NCBI GenBank assembly: GCA_963815965.1
Contig: CAWFIT010000005.1
Coordinates: 81,864-145,863, forward strand
Direction of reading: 5' to 3'
DNA: 64,000 nt
DNA from: DASVFB01 sp963815965
Lineage (GTDB): Bacteria; Actinomycetota; Thermoleophilia; Gaiellales; Gaiellaceae
In this document: one piece after another, positions 7,471-15,033 of the stretch
Layout of the letters: each line of letters begins with the position of its first letter
How positions within the stretch are numbered: the first letter of the stretch is position 1
Translations under genes and position numbers: made by a program
Notes under the pieces: model-generated
What the model saw: only the letters and a program-made list of their open reading frames with translations
Database searches by the model: none
Told to the model about the DNA's origin: nothing

Positions 7471-8001
7471 CTGCCCTGGAAGCCGACGTTTGTTCTGTTC
7501 GCCGTGCTGCTGTCAGCGCTCGCTGCAGGGTGCGGCGGCGACAGTAGCTCCGAGCAGACGACCACTGCTGCAAAGGCCGCGCCGAACGAGCGCTTCACCA
7601 CGGCCGAGTGGGAGAAGTACCAGACCGACGCCGCAGCCTTTCAGAAGCTCAACGACTCCACCCTGGCCAAGGTCGTCGTCTGCACAAAACCGATCAACCC
7701 GCCCCCGGGCGCGATGTCGAAATGCGTGGGCGACTCGTTGACGAATCTGGGCACCGCGACAGAGAAGCTCGGCCAGACGCTCCAGGGCCTCACCTCCTCC
7801 GTCGGAGGAGCGTGCCTGACGGCGCTCAACGGCCTGCTCAACTACGTCCGGCCCTACCAGGCCTCGATCGCGTCGCTGCAGAACGTGATCGATTCGGACA
7901 ACTACGCCGCGGCATACAACGCAGCCAGCAGCATGAAGACCGCGCGGGCGGACGGACGAGCGGCGAAGGCCCAAGTCACGAAGGACTGCGCTCCGGCCTA
8001 G
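7471..8001 (+). CDS. Putative lipoprotein of unknown function
   Basis: About 176 residues with a lipoprotein signal (TFVLFAVLLSALAAGC, lipobox LAAGC) followed by a Ser/Thr-rich linker, then a helical domain with four further cysteines (VVCTKP, SKCVGD, GACLTA, KDCAPA) that could pair as disulfides. No ATG, GTG or TTG fits; AGAGGAG at 7458-7464 sits 6 nt before a CTG at 7471, so CTG is the most natural start unless a base is miscalled. It lies 53 bp after the anti-sigma gene and could be under the same sigma factor. No family recognised. Confidence 0.7.
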   Translation: MPWKPTFVLFAVLLSALAAGCGGDSSSEQTTTAAKAAPNERFTTAEWEKYQTDAAAFQKLNDSTLAKVVVCTKPINPPPGAMSKCVGDSLTNLGTATEKLGQTLQGLTSSVGGACLTALNGLLNYVRPYQASIASLQNVIDSDNYAAAYNAASSMKTARADGRAAKAQVTKDCAPA

Positions 8002-8013
8002 ACGGACTGCCGC

Positions 8014-8721
8014 TTACGGCGCGACGCGCCCGGACGCGACGAATGCCGCGTACGTGATCGGCATGTGCAGCTCGAGGAAGCGCTCGACCGCCTCTGCGTA
8101 GCGGCGGATCTCTCGCTGCGCCGTCTCAGCCGCTCGCAGCGAGACGAAGTTCATCAGCGAGCGTGCGTTCACGGTCCAGTAGAACTCGGTGTAGGCGCCC
8201 ACAGGCAGCACGCTGCGCGCCACCTCTCGCGCAACGCCGGCCTCGACGAGCCGCTCGTACGTCGAGTACGCGTGCTCGTACACCTCGCGCAGGGCATCGC
8301 GCGTGTGCTCGGCGAGCTCGGGCTCGACGGGCTCGAACGTGTACGCACCCGGCTTGCCGACCTGGCTGCGGACGTCCTCCGCGTCGGGGACGTAGAAGTC
8401 GTCGGTCGCCTTCGCGTACCGAAGAGAGAATTCATTGAACGAGCCGACGCGATGACGCATCCACTCGCGCGCGACGAAGATCGGGCAGCGGATGTGAAAG
8501 CGGAACGCGTTGTGTTCGAAGGGCGTCCCGTGCCTATCGCGCATGAGGAAGCGGATCAGCCCTGCGTCCGAGTCGTCCATCTCCTCCTTGCGCCGTGCGA
8601 ACGAGACGCGTGCGCCATTGACGACCGACAGGTCACTCGCCATCACGTCGTCCAGCCGGACGAAGCCGTGGTCGAGCACGTGAATCGTGTCGTCGGTCAG
8701 AACGAGGTCAGTCACTGCCAA
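8014..8721 (-). CDS. thyX: FAD-dependent thymidylate synthase ThyX
   Basis: 235 residues. The ThyX signature RHR-x7-S is present (MRHRVGSFNEFSLRY), with the usual flanks FEHNAFRFHIRCPIFVAREW, LPVGAYTEFYWTVNARSLMNF and a C-terminal PITYAAF. The enzyme methylates dUMP to dTMP using methylenetetrahydrofolate and reduced FAD. Convergent with the lipoprotein gene (12 bp between stops) and divergent from the VOC gene (28 bp). No thyA is seen in the window. Confidence 0.96.
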   Translation of the reverse strand: MAVTDLVLTDDTIHVLDHGFVRLDDVMASDLSVVNGARVSFARRKEEMDDSDAGLIRFLMRDRHGTPFEHNAFRFHIRCPIFVAREWMRHRVGSFNEFSLRYAKATDDFYVPDAEDVRSQVGKPGAYTFEPVEPELAEHTRDALREVYEHAYSTYERLVEAGVAREVARSVLPVGAYTEFYWTVNARSLMNFVSLRAAETAQREIRRYAEAVERFLELHMPITYAAFVASGRVAP

Positions 8722-8749
8722 GGCCCGGCGATGCTAGCGTCAGGCCAGG

Positions 8750-9136
8750 ATGGCAACGCTCGACGCGATCGGGATCGTCTCGCGGGACATTCCTGAATCC
8801 TGCCGCTTCTACCGCACGCTGGGCGTCGACGTTGCAGAGCCGCCCAACAGCGAGGACCACTTCGAGGCCGTGCTGCCGAACGGCGTGCGGCTCATGTTCG
8901 ACACGGAGGAGCTGATCAAGCAGCTCGATCCGCAGTGGAGGCGGCCCGAAGGCGGCCAAGGCACGACGCTCGCGTTCAAGTACGACGACGCGGCCGGCGT
9001 CGACGAGACGTACGCCCGCCTCGCGGAATCCGGGTTCACGGGCAAGACGGAGCCCTACGACGCGTTCTGGGGTCAGCGATACGCGGACGTCGTCGACCCC
9101 GACGGCAACGTCGTCCATCTGTTCGCGCCGCTCTAG
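8750..9136 (+). CDS. VOC-family (glyoxalase/bleomycin-resistance fold) protein
   Basis: 128 residues with two beta-alpha-beta-beta-beta halves: GIVSRDIPESCRFYRTLGVD at the N-terminus and GQRYADVVDPDGNVVHLF at the C-terminus, typical of the vicinal oxygen chelate superfamily. Substrate cannot be predicted; such proteins include glyoxalases, dioxygenases and antibiotic-binding proteins. ATG 8750 is the only sensible start. The next gene starts 15 bp downstream. Confidence 0.85.
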   Translation: MATLDAIGIVSRDIPESCRFYRTLGVDVAEPPNSEDHFEAVLPNGVRLMFDTEELIKQLDPQWRRPEGGQGTTLAFKYDDAAGVDETYARLAESGFTGKTEPYDAFWGQRYADVVDPDGNVVHLFAPL

Positions 9137-9151
9137 GGGCGTCACCGTAGA

Positions 9152-9751
9152 GTGATCCACGTCGGCACGTCCGGCTGGAGCTATCCGTCGTGGCGCGGAG
9201 ACTTCTACCCCGCGGACGCCGACCCGAAGACGTTCCTCCCTTTCTACGCGGAGCGCTTCGACACGGTCGAGCTGAACACGACGGGCTACCGCTTGCCGGC
9301 GGAGGACCAGTTCGCGCGCTGGGCGGAGCAGACGCCCGCCGGGTTCACATTCGCGGTCAAGATGCCGCTGACGCGGCTGGATCGCGTCGGCACGTTCGTC
9401 GAGCGAGTCCAGCGGCTCGGCGATCGTCTCGGCCCGTTGCGGATCGTCGTGCAGAGCGCCCGCGACGATGGGCTGCTCACGTTCCTGCAGGGTTCGCTGC
9501 CGCCGGAGCTCGAGGTCGCGTACGACTTCCGTCACGAGTCGTGGGACGACGTCGGCGGCCTCGTCCGCGTCAACGACTTCGACGCGGAGCCGTTCCGCTA
9601 CATCCGCCTGCGCGAGCCTCCGTACTCCGACGACGACCTAGCCGCTGTCGTAAGGCGCCTTCGCGCGCCGGCGTACGTCTACTTCCGGCACGAGGAGGAG
9701 GCGACGGCGCCGGAGTATGCCCGGCGGCTACTCCGAATGACCGACACCTGA
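9152..9751 (+). CDS. DUF72 (YecE-like) protein, short form
   Basis: 199 residues starting at GTG 9152. HVGTSGWSYPSWRGDFYP, FDTVELNTTGYRLP, FTFAVKMPLTRL and YDFRHESW are the DUF72 landmarks of a TIM-barrel family of unknown function. Most members have 230-280 residues; here the section between the central and C-terminal strands looks shortened, but the conserved pieces are in order and no frameshift is evident. The 3' end overlaps the convergent cyclodeaminase-like gene by 24 nt. Confidence 0.85.
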   Translation: MIHVGTSGWSYPSWRGDFYPADADPKTFLPFYAERFDTVELNTTGYRLPAEDQFARWAEQTPAGFTFAVKMPLTRLDRVGTFVERVQRLGDRLGPLRIVVQSARDDGLLTFLQGSLPPELEVAYDFRHESWDDVGGLVRVNDFDAEPFRYIRLREPPYSDDDLAAVVRRLRAPAYVYFRHEEEATAPEYARRLLRMTDT

Positions 9752-10312
9752 AAGGGCCGCGTCCGCAGCGTCCTGGGCCAGGCGGACGAGCTTGCGGGCG
9801 CTGACGACGCGCACGTCGCCCTCGGCCATGACCAAGTTGACCTCGACGAGGTGCGCGGCCGCGCGTGCCGCGCCGGCGGCGAGCGCTGCGGCCGATGCCG
9901 CGTCGGCGCGAACGTCGCCCTCACAGTGATTCGCGACGTGCGCCGCGAGTTGCGCGACATCGCAGGCGGCCTCCGCGATCGACAGCGGAATCTCCGCGGC
10001 GCGGTCCAGCGCCTGTCCGAGGTTGAAGTCGCGCGCCTCGGGGCGGTGCTCCTCGTCGGCGTGACGCACCGCGAGGAATGCCTCGAGCGCCTCGGCGTCC
10101 TCCTGCGCGAGCCTGAGGGCGCGTGAACGCAGCGACTCGGCCTGAGCGACCGCGGCGCGGGCATCGGACCACGACTCGAACGAGGAGCGTGCGGCCATCG
10201 CCGACAGAGCAGCGGCGAACGCGGTCACGAACGCGGCAGCAGGACCCGCCCCGGGGACGCTCGTCCCGTGCGCGAACTGATCGAGCAACTCCTCGGCCGG
10301 CAGCGAGAGCAC
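9728..10312 (-). CDS. Cyclodeaminase/cyclohydrolase-family protein (FTCD C-terminal domain type)
   Basis: 194 residues, all alpha-helical and alanine-rich. The N-terminal segment ELLDQFAHGTSVPGAGPAAAFVTAFAAAL corresponds in position to the PGGGS glycine motif of formiminotetrahydrofolate cyclodeaminases and bacterial FchA, with a variant glycine pattern. The middle RDFNLGQALDRAAEIPLSIAE matches the family helix that normally reads A..A...PL..A. It may act in one-carbon folate metabolism, but substrate is unproven and the variant motif leaves activity open. Confidence 0.7.
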   Translation of the reverse strand: MLSLPAEELLDQFAHGTSVPGAGPAAAFVTAFAAALSAMAARSSFESWSDARAAVAQAESLRSRALRLAQEDAEALEAFLAVRHADEEHRPEARDFNLGQALDRAAEIPLSIAEAACDVAQLAAHVANHCEGDVRADAASAAALAAGAARAAAHLVEVNLVMAEGDVRVVSARKLVRLAQDAADAALSGVGHSE

Positions 10313-10331
10313 GGCCCAACCCTAGTCGGGA

Positions 10332-10586
10332 TTAGCTAAGGCGGGTCTGCAGCTGACGGACGAGACGCGGCGTCGGCTCGACGCCTTCGCGAGCAAGCGC
10401 GGCCTCGAGGTCTGCGATCAGCGTCGCGCGGAAGGCAACATCGGCCTGGGCCCGCTCGACGAGATCGTCGAGCACAAGGCGAAGGCGGGGCAGCTGAGAC
10501 GCCGCCTCGACCCAACCCTGTGGCGCAGGCCGCAGCAATCCGATGAGGAAGCCGAGCCGTTCCTCATTCCATGGGTTCGCGCTCAT
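10332..10586 (-). CDS. Small protein coupled to ECF sigma gene, unknown
   Basis: 84 residues, predicted mainly helical, with no membrane segment or cysteine. Its ATG (10584-10586) overlaps the TGA of the upstream sigma factor by one base, so it is co-translated with it and could regulate it, but it resembles no anti-sigma family I know. The N-terminus is tryptophan-containing (NPWNEERLGFLIGLL) and the C-terminus charged (EGVEPTPRLVRQLQTRL). Confidence 0.7.
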   Translation of the reverse strand: MSANPWNEERLGFLIGLLRPAPQGWVEAASQLPRLRLVLDDLVERAQADVAFRATLIADLEAALAREGVEPTPRLVRQLQTRLS

Positions 10587-11137
10587 CAACCTCCAGACGC
10601 GGCGGGACCATCGTTTCTTCCCTCGAGCTGAACACGCATCTTCACGAGGCATCGCGAAATACGGCTTGCAATCGTTCCCGGTGGGAGCTCGAGCCCCTCG
10701 CCGATCGTCCGGTAGCTCTCGTCGCGGCAGAAGAATCGGTCGAGTAGATCCGAGCACGGGTCGCCAAGCGCCTCCAACGCTTCCCGGACGTCGAGCGCCA
10801 GATCGACCTCGGCGAGCGTCTCGTCGGCGCCGGTCTCGATGTCTTCGGTCGGCTCGACCCGCGAACGCTCGCGAAGGCGGTCGACGCAGAGGTTCCGCGT
10901 CAACTGAGCAAGCCAGGGACGCACGGCCGAATCCTCGCGGAGGCGATCGAGCCGCTCGTAGGTCCGCGCGAAGACCTCCTGGAAGACGTCCTCGGCATCG
11001 TGGTCCGACAGGCGAAATCCCTGCACCGCAATGGCATACACGTAGCGCGAGAAACGCTCGACTAGCTCCGCCCACGCTTCCTCATCGCCCTCCCGGCAGC
11101 GGGCGACCAGCTCCGCGTCGGTGAGCCTTGACGTCAC
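10586..11137 (-). CDS. ECF-type RNA polymerase sigma factor
   Basis: 183 residues. Region 2 (DHDAEDVFQEVFARTYERL, WLAQLTRNLCVDRLRER) and region 4 (DPCSDLLDRFFCRDESYRTI, LPPGTIASRISRCLVKMR) are both in frame. The region-4 turn (GEGLELPPGTIASRISR) is standard. GTG 11137 overlaps the stop of the upstream MFS-cNMP gene (GTGA), so its translation is coupled to that transporter. No zinc-type anti-sigma gene is adjacent, unlike the sigma pair at 6.2 kb. Confidence 0.9.
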   Translation of the reverse strand: MTSRLTDAELVARCREGDEEAWAELVERFSRYVYAIAVQGFRLSDHDAEDVFQEVFARTYERLDRLREDSAVRPWLAQLTRNLCVDRLRERSRVEPTEDIETGADETLAEVDLALDVREALEALGDPCSDLLDRFFCRDESYRTIGEGLELPPGTIASRISRCLVKMRVQLEGRNDGPAASGG

Positions 11138-12801
11138 GCGGAGCCGATTCCCATCGGCGCGGGGAGGCGCGCGCCGACCAGAGCATCCGCAGCTTCGCGG
11201 CTCGGCGCATGGCCGGTCACCGCTGCGATGAACTCGTCCCGCTCGAGGGCGAGCAGCTTCGTGTCGTCGACTGCCTTCACCGTTCCCGTTCTCGGGATGT
11301 CACGCAGCAGCGCGATCTCGCCAAACGACTCCCCGGGCCAGGCGTCTGCGACCTTCTCGCCGTCGATCCAGATTTCGCAGCGACCGTCCTCGACGACGTA
11401 AAAGCGGTCGCCGTCGTCTCCCTGGCGGAAGACGGTCTCGCCGGCGGCGACCGACACGGGGATGAGCTTCATGGCGAGGTTCTCGATTGTCGCAGGAGGA
11501 AGCGGCGCGAAGATCGGGTTCGCGCGCAGGAGCTCGATGCGCTCGACGGGAACATGGGCGCGCTCGTCGATGGCGGACAGGCGCCGCCAGAGGAGCAGGG
11601 CCAGAACCGGAAGCATCGAGCCAACCAGGATCAGCGCTGCGCGGATGCTGATCACGTCGAGGAGCAACGGCACGATCAGGGCGCCTACCGCCAGCCCGAG
11701 CACGAGGATGCTCTGGAGTGCGCCGAAAACGCGGCCGAGCACTTCGTCCGGCACGGCGCGCTGCAGCAGCGTGACGCCCGACACGTCCACGAGCGTGTTT
11801 CCGATCCCGAAGACGGCGATGAGGAGGACCGCGCCGAGGACGGTCGGCCAGACGCCGATCAGTCCGAGCCCGGCGCCGATCAGGACGAGCCCCAGCCCGA
11901 AGTCTGTGGCGAGCCTCCTCCGGCCGATCAGAGCGAACGCGACGGCGACGCCGATGATCCCGCCGACGCCCATCGCCGCATTGAGAAAGCCGAGGCCCGA
12001 GTTGCCGATGTCGAGCAGGTCGAGCGCCGTAACGACGATCAGGACGCGCAGCGCGCCGGCGACGATCGTCTGGCAGAAGTAGAGGAAGACGACGACGCGG
12101 GCGTCGCGCTGAGCCCAGAGCGTGCTGAACCCGGCGACAGCCTCCCGGGAGGTGCTGCGGCGCTCGGCCGGGGCGACCGCGGTCGGCTCCCATCGGCTGT
12201 GCAGCTGGACGACGAAGATGGCCGACCAGACGAGCGTGAGCGCGTCGGCGACGAAGACCCAGCCGACGCTCGTGGCCGCAAGCAGCAGGCCTCCAAGCGC
12301 GGGGCCGACGAACGTCCCGAGGCTCTCGATCGCGGTCGAGGTCGCGTTCGCGGCCGTAAGCTCCTCCGGCGACTCGGCCAGGAGCGGCAAGAGCGCGGCC
12401 TGGGCTGGGCGGAACGTCTTCGAAGCGACGGCCATGAAACCGGCGAGCACGTAGACGATCGCCGGCGAGGCGCCCGTGAACGCTGCCGCCGCCATGCCGG
12501 CCATCGCGGCGACGCGGCTCAGGTCGGCGACCAGCATCACCCGCTCGCGGCGGTAGCGGTCGGCGAAATACGCGAGCCACGGCGCCGTCAGGGCGGAGGC
12601 GACCCAGCGGATGACGAGGACGGCGCTGACAGCCGTGGCCCCGCCGTGGTCGTTCGCGTACACCGCCAGGGCGACCAGAAAGCCCCATTCGCCCGTGACC
12701 GAGCCTGCGAAGGCCAGCTGAAGCTTTCTGAGCTGCGGATTGGCAAAAACCGCATGAAAAGAACGCCCGGTCTCCCTCAGCTGTCGCCTAAACTCGTTCA
12801 C
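11134..12801 (-). CDS. MFS transporter with C-terminal cyclic nucleotide-binding domain
   Basis: 555 residues. Residues ~1-410 form a major-facilitator fold of about 12 membrane segments with an APWLAYFADRYRRERVM loop between TM2 and TM3 and FVGPALGGLLLA near TM5-6, like the MFS_3/enterobactin-exporter-type family. Residues ~430-540 form a cNMP-binding (Crp-type) domain: NPIFAPLPPATIENLA, GETVFRQGDDGDRFYVVEDG, then the phosphate-binding cassette PGESFGEIALLRDIPRTGTV with the conserved Glu and Arg. So transport is likely gated by cAMP or cGMP from the cytoplasm. The gene leads a coupled MFS-sigma-84aa operon and is divergent from the small acidic peptide gene at 12918. Confidence 0.9.
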   Translation of the reverse strand: MNEFRRQLRETGRSFHAVFANPQLRKLQLAFAGSVTGEWGFLVALAVYANDHGGATAVSAVLVIRWVASALTAPWLAYFADRYRRERVMLVADLSRVAAMAGMAAAAFTGASPAIVYVLAGFMAVASKTFRPAQAALLPLLAESPEELTAANATSTAIESLGTFVGPALGGLLLAATSVGWVFVADALTLVWSAIFVVQLHSRWEPTAVAPAERRSTSREAVAGFSTLWAQRDARVVVFLYFCQTIVAGALRVLIVVTALDLLDIGNSGLGFLNAAMGVGGIIGVAVAFALIGRRRLATDFGLGLVLIGAGLGLIGVWPTVLGAVLLIAVFGIGNTLVDVSGVTLLQRAVPDEVLGRVFGALQSILVLGLAVGALIVPLLLDVISIRAALILVGSMLPVLALLLWRRLSAIDERAHVPVERIELLRANPIFAPLPPATIENLAMKLIPVSVAAGETVFRQGDDGDRFYVVEDGRCEIWIDGEKVADAWPGESFGEIALLRDIPRTGTVKAVDDTKLLALERDEFIAAVTGHAPSREAADALVGARLPAPMGIGSA

Positions 12802-12917
12802 GAAGCTGAGAATCGCACGTACGCTTGCGTTTTCAAAGAAACAATGGAAGATTGAGGAGACGAAGCACGTCTAGATGGTTGAAGGTGAGTAACCCGAGCA
12901 GCGAAAGGAGAACCACC
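12802..12917. promoter_or_regulatory. Divergent intergenic region between MFS-cNMP and small peptide gene
   Basis: 116 bp between two divergent starts, so it must hold both promoters. It is visibly lower in GC (TTGCGTTTTCAAAGAAACAA at 12824-12843). A very good ribosome-binding site AAAGGAG at 12904-12910 serves the + strand peptide gene. I cannot assign -35/-10 boxes with confidence. Confidence 0.5.
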
Positions 12918-13067
12918 GTGAACGATCAGAATGATCAACTTGATCAACTTGACAAGAACCAGGAGCCCAAGGACGACGTCGAGGGCCATGTCCTCGAGCA
13001 GCTCGACGAAGCGGACGTCGAGGCGCATCAGTTCGAGCAGATCGAGCAGATCGAAGTGGTCGAATAG
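12918..13067 (+). CDS. 49-residue acidic peptide with DVEGH/DVEAH motifs
   Basis: GTG 12918 follows AAAGGAG at 7-nt spacing, and a clean terminator follows the TAG, so this is a real small gene. The peptide starts with an Asp/Gln/Asn-rich repeat (NDQNDQLDQLDKNQ), then DVEGH (20-24) and DVEAH (33-37), 13 residues apart, and ends in FEQIEQIEVVE. It has about 17 acidic and 2 basic residues, no Cys, no Ser/Thr and no signal peptide. Similar DVEGH-type small proteins occur, as far as I recall, in other actinobacteria without known function. Neighbours are an MFS-cNMP exporter-type gene (divergent) and a GAF/subtilase/cNMP operon (convergent). Confidence 0.8.
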   Translation: MNDQNDQLDQLDKNQEPKDDVEGHVLEQLDEADVEAHQFEQIEQIEVVE

Positions 13068-13094
13068 GCTCCATCTCGCGAGCACACCCTTTCG

Positions 13095-13117
13095 AAGGGC
13101 GCCCACCGGGCGCCCTT
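13095..13117. terminator. Rho-independent terminator hairpin
   Basis: 10-bp perfect stem (AAGGGCGCCC, 13095-13104; complement 13108-13117) with an ACC loop, followed by CTTATT on the + strand. It lies 28 nt after the small acidic peptide stop and immediately before the stop of the convergent GAF gene, and can terminate both. Confidence 0.85.
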
Positions 13118-13118
13118 C

Positions 13119-13760
13119 TTATTGCTTGAGCACGTTCTCCAGCGCGTTGAGCAGCGCAAGCGCCTGCTCGCGCCGCTCTTCCTCCAAGTCGTCGAGCGCC
13201 GCGGCAAGGCGGGCGACGACCGCGAGATCGCCGCTGCCCTCCTCGAGCGCGGCCTTCGCCCGCCGGGAGCGCTGGAGCAGGTCGAGCGCGATCGCCGCCT
13301 GGTTCGCGAACAAGCCCAGGAGCTCCATCTCGTGGAGCGAGAACCCCGGGCGCTGCGGCCGGTCGAGCACCTGGAGCACGCCGAGCGCCCGCTCCTCGAC
13401 GAGAAGCGGCACGGACATGATCCCCTTCGGCACGTAGCCCGTCTTCTCGGCGACCTCCCGCGAGTGGCGCGGATCCTCCGCGAGGTCCTCGATCACGAGC
13501 GGCTGGCGCGTGACGAGCGTCCAGCCGGCGATGCCCGTGCTCGAGGGGATCCGCGTGCCGACCAGACCTTGCTCGTCGTCGCCCGCGACCGCCTCGAAGA
13601 CGAGCTCGTCGGTGTCCTCGTCGAGGAGGAAGATCGAGGAGCGCTGGGCATCGAAGATCGCCCGCGCGACCTCGACGATCGACCGGAGCAGCGATCCGTA
13701 GGCGGCGTCGGCGCCGATCACGCCGGCCGCGACGGCCGCTCTGAACCCGTCCTCGCTCAT
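13119..13760 (-). CDS. GAF domain protein
   Basis: 213 residues. A GAF domain (~20-165) reads YGSLLRSIVEVARAIFDAQRSSIFLLDEDT, GIAGWTLVTRQPLVIEDLAEDPR, MSVPLLVEERALGVLQVLD. A C-terminal helix (RAKAALEEGS through EERREQALALLNALENVL) probably dimerises. No output domain, so it probably senses a small molecule and works through a partner. ATG 13760 overlaps the subtilase stop (ATGA), making it the third gene of the cNMP-subtilase-GAF operon. Confidence 0.88.
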   Translation of the reverse strand: MSEDGFRAAVAAGVIGADAAYGSLLRSIVEVARAIFDAQRSSIFLLDEDTDELVFEAVAGDDEQGLVGTRIPSSTGIAGWTLVTRQPLVIEDLAEDPRHSREVAEKTGYVPKGIMSVPLLVEERALGVLQVLDRPQRPGFSLHEMELLGLFANQAAIALDLLQRSRRAKAALEEGSGDLAVVARLAAALDDLEEERREQALALLNALENVLKQ

Positions 13761-14638
13761 GTGTCTTTCGATCCTCCCATGTTGTCGGCGATCAGGTGCA
13801 GCACGCTCTTGAGCTGGAACGGCGTCAGCTCGGGATGCTTGGAGCGCACGAGCGCGCAGATTCCGGAGATGTGCGGCGTCGCGAAGCTGTTGCCCGTCGC
13901 GCGGATCGTCTTGCCGCCCATCCACGCCAGCTGGACGTCGACGCCGCGCGCGAAGAACTCGACAGGCGGATTCGGGTTGTAGTAGAAGAGGTGCGAGTCC
14001 GGCTCCGAGTGGCTCCCGACGGAGATAACGGACGAGAAGCGCCACGGGTAGCTCTCCACTGGCATGTTGTGTGCGGAGGCGACGAGGATCGTGCGGTTGA
14101 AGTACGCCTTGTCCGCGAGCTCGTGCAGCACTTCCGCGAACTGGCGCTTCGTCGTCGAGAGGCTCATGTTCACGACGTCGAAGCCCTGGTCGACCGCCCA
14201 GCGCAGGCCGCCGAGCAATACGGGGCCCGAGCCCGTATAGCCGGCACCGAGCACGCGCGCGCTGTAGATCTCACACTCGGGTGCGAGGTCGCGGATCACA
14301 CCGGCGCACGCCGTTCCGTGGCCACAGAGGTCGCCCTCCTCGTCCGGCAAGGCGATCGGCTCGCCGTCGTCGCCGACGCTGATCGCGACCGCGCCGTTTA
14401 CCTCGCCGACAAGCGGATGGTTGGGGTCGACGCCGCTGTCGAGAATGCAGACGCGGACTCCCTTGCCGGTCGCTCCTTCGAGCGCCCACTCGCGCGTGAC
14501 GCGCTCGGGCCACTGGAGATCGATCGCGATCTGGTCCCCCGCCCCCGGCGGCAGAGACCATGCAGGAAGCGCGCGCTCCTCTGCTACGGCGTTTGGGCTT
14601 CCTTGAGCCGCTGCGCCATCACCTGGAGCATGTTCCAC
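13757..14638 (-). CDS. S8 (subtilisin-like) serine peptidase, apparently cytoplasmic
   Basis: 293 residues. The catalytic triad is complete: Asp in VRVCILDSGVD, His in CGHGTACAGV, Ser in GNSFATPHISG; the oxyanion Asn is in ASAHNMP. There is no signal peptide and no classical propeptide (only ~35 residues before the domain), which is unusual for a subtilase and suggests an intracellular role or a peptide-processing enzyme. GTG 14638 overlaps the cNMP-binding gene by 55 nt. It is coupled downstream to a GAF gene. The neighbouring 49-residue peptide is a possible substrate, but this is inference from position only. Confidence 0.9.
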   Translation of the reverse strand: MEHAPGDGAAAQGSPNAVAEERALPAWSLPPGAGDQIAIDLQWPERVTREWALEGATGKGVRVCILDSGVDPNHPLVGEVNGAVAISVGDDGEPIALPDEEGDLCGHGTACAGVIRDLAPECEIYSARVLGAGYTGSGPVLLGGLRWAVDQGFDVVNMSLSTTKRQFAEVLHELADKAYFNRTILVASAHNMPVESYPWRFSSVISVGSHSEPDSHLFYYNPNPPVEFFARGVDVQLAWMGGKTIRATGNSFATPHISGICALVRSKHPELTPFQLKSVLHLIADNMGGSKDT

Positions 14639-14994
14639 GCGATCGACGCGTTCGACTCGACGAGCGGGCGGAAATCCCAGGACGTCATGCCGTAGCAGGT
14701 CAGGTCGCTCTCCGCCTTGATAGTCGCCGTGCGGTCGATGTCCGCGATCAGCGCCACTTCGCCGAAATAGTCCCCGGGGCCGAACGTCCGTACATCCGTG
14801 CCGCCGATGCTGACCTTCGCCGTCCCTTCGCCGATCACGAAGAAGCCGATGCCGCCCTTGCCCTCCTCGGTCACGGTGTCACCGGCGCTGAACGTGCGCT
14901 CCTTCATCGATTGTGCGATCTGTTTCAACTCGCGGTCGCTGAGGCCGGAGAAGAGCGGGACGCGCTTGATCAGTTCCACAGATGCTTCAGCCAT
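14584..14994 (-). CDS. Stand-alone cyclic nucleotide-binding domain protein
   Basis: 136 residues, one Crp-type cNMP fold: LIKRVPLFSGLSDRELKQIAQ, GDTVTEEGKGGIGFFVIGEG, and the cassette FGPGDYFGEVALIADIDRTATIKA with Glu and Arg in the phosphate-binding positions. No HTH, so it is not a Crp transcription factor. It heads the operon with the subtilase and GAF genes. ATG 14994 is used; an in-frame ATG at 15006 is an alternative. It probably passes the nucleotide signal to a partner, perhaps the subtilase. Confidence 0.9.
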   Translation of the reverse strand: MAEASVELIKRVPLFSGLSDRELKQIAQSMKERTFSAGDTVTEEGKGGIGFFVIGEGTAKVSIGGTDVRTFGPGDYFGEVALIADIDRTATIKAESDLTCYGMTSWDFRPLVESNASIAWNMLQVMAQRLKEAQTP

Positions 14995-15033
14995 GGCGAT
15001 GAGCATAGAGCATCGGGATGCGAAGATACGAGC

